From positions 122,001 to 186,000 of the forward strand of contig NMRA01000048.1 in NCBI GenBank assembly GCA_002633005.1: DNA of 64,000 nucleotides. Reading direction: 5' to 3'. The position numbers and the translations under genes were made by a program. Below, piece after piece: positions 63,690 through 64,000 of this stretch. Under the pieces are notes generated by a model. The model was not told the origin of the DNA, searched no databases, and saw only the letters and a list, made by a program, of their open reading frames with translations. The stretch is from Phoronis australis (taxonomy: Eukaryota > Phoronida > Phoronidae). Each line of letters opens with the position of its first letter. Position 1 is the stretch's first letter.

Positions 63690-64000
63690 GTTTTTACTCG
63701 AAATGGAACTCGAAATAATGTTTGGCATTTTCTACTCTATTTGTGCGAACTCAAGATAAGTGTCTATTATTCTATGCTCGAGTACATAATGACTTACGTA
63801 GACAACCTATTAGTCCTAGTTTGCAGTTGATAAACCCAACATTAAGGCTAAAAGTTCGAGTTTGAACTCGAAATTTCGAGTTTTTACTTGAGTTTGTAGC
63901 ACGAATATAAAAGTCTTCAAGTGCAAACTTGAACTAGACACTCATGTGCATAAAATGTATTTGAGCACAGTCTCATAACCACTTATCTTGAGTTCGCACA
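63690..64000 (-). mobile_element. TCGAG foldback-family element, copy 2 (cut by window end)
   Basis: The reverse complement of 63830-64000 matches 13610-13800. The left part 63690-63790 matches 13565-13680 in direct orientation, including TGTGCGAACTCAAGATAAGT, which recurs inverted at the window's last bases. The whole is therefore a palindromic element with self-complementary TCGAG-rich centre. It probably continues past 64000. Confidence 0.75.

Larger units (their letters stand above)
60224..64000. other. Probable first intron with repeats
   Basis: No further exon was assigned. It contains a GGT-rich simple repeat (61047-61108), a C-run with an N at 61972, palindromic TAAAATGTAACAA blocks (63070-63190) and a TCGAG foldback element at the right end. 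A 39-nt candidate exon at 62072-62110 does not fit phase 0. Confidence 0.45.

Overview
This is a eukaryotic, animal-type window. The coding sequence is short exons bounded by AG/GT splice sites in AT-rich, repeat-packed introns, and there are assembly gaps (135 N at 28428-28562, 8 N at 46736-46743, and isolated single Ns). The genes encode cadherin repeats, a thrombospondin type-1 domain and filamin repeats. Together with near-allelic duplicated blocks and many small inverted-repeat elements, this suggests a highly heterozygous marine invertebrate, perhaps a hemichordate or amphioxus. I cannot settle the species from sequence alone. No rRNA, CRISPR or prokaryotic features were seen.

The main gene lies on the + strand from 4628 (its 5' part is missing or unrecognised) to a stop at 50001-50003. 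I reconstruct about 28 exons (roughly 4.8 kb coding in 45 kb) of a large cadherin-type single-pass membrane protein. From 4.6 to 25 kb the exons encode recognisable cadherin repeats with calcium-site motifs (DVNDNNP, LDFE, TDRD). From 25.6 to 46.4 kb there are six two-exon modules that keep the cadherin strand pattern but have lost every calcium motif. In three of them the inter-repeat linker is a Gly/Asp-rich stretch. A thrombospondin type-1 exon (46828-47016), then a terminal exon with the membrane helix and a cytoplasmic tail of about 170 residues, complete the gene. Reading frame is preserved across all 13 junctions from 25.6 to 49.4 kb, and across every upstream junction where adjacent exons were found. 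Some upstream exons are missing (7.5-12.4, 12.6-14.3 and 20.5-23.4 kb).

At 52.1 kb an orphan terminal exon resembles part of the cytoplasmic tail. From 55.9 to 57.9 kb a compact four-exon gene encodes a protein of about 208 residues made only of filamin-type repeats. At 59.9 kb the first coding exon of a further, unidentified gene begins; its remainder was not found before the end of the window.

The rest is intronic or intergenic DNA filled with small repeats: a 1.2 kb near-identical duplication at 1.8-4.4 kb that looks like two unmerged haplotypes, foldback elements (32.5 kb, 13.6 kb, 63.7 kb), short GC-rich inverted-repeat families (CATGGGCGG...CCGCCCATG and CAGTGGCGGATC...GATCCGCC), tRNA-like elements, minisatellites, and a pair of long-terminal-repeat-like copies at 15.9 and 47.1 kb.
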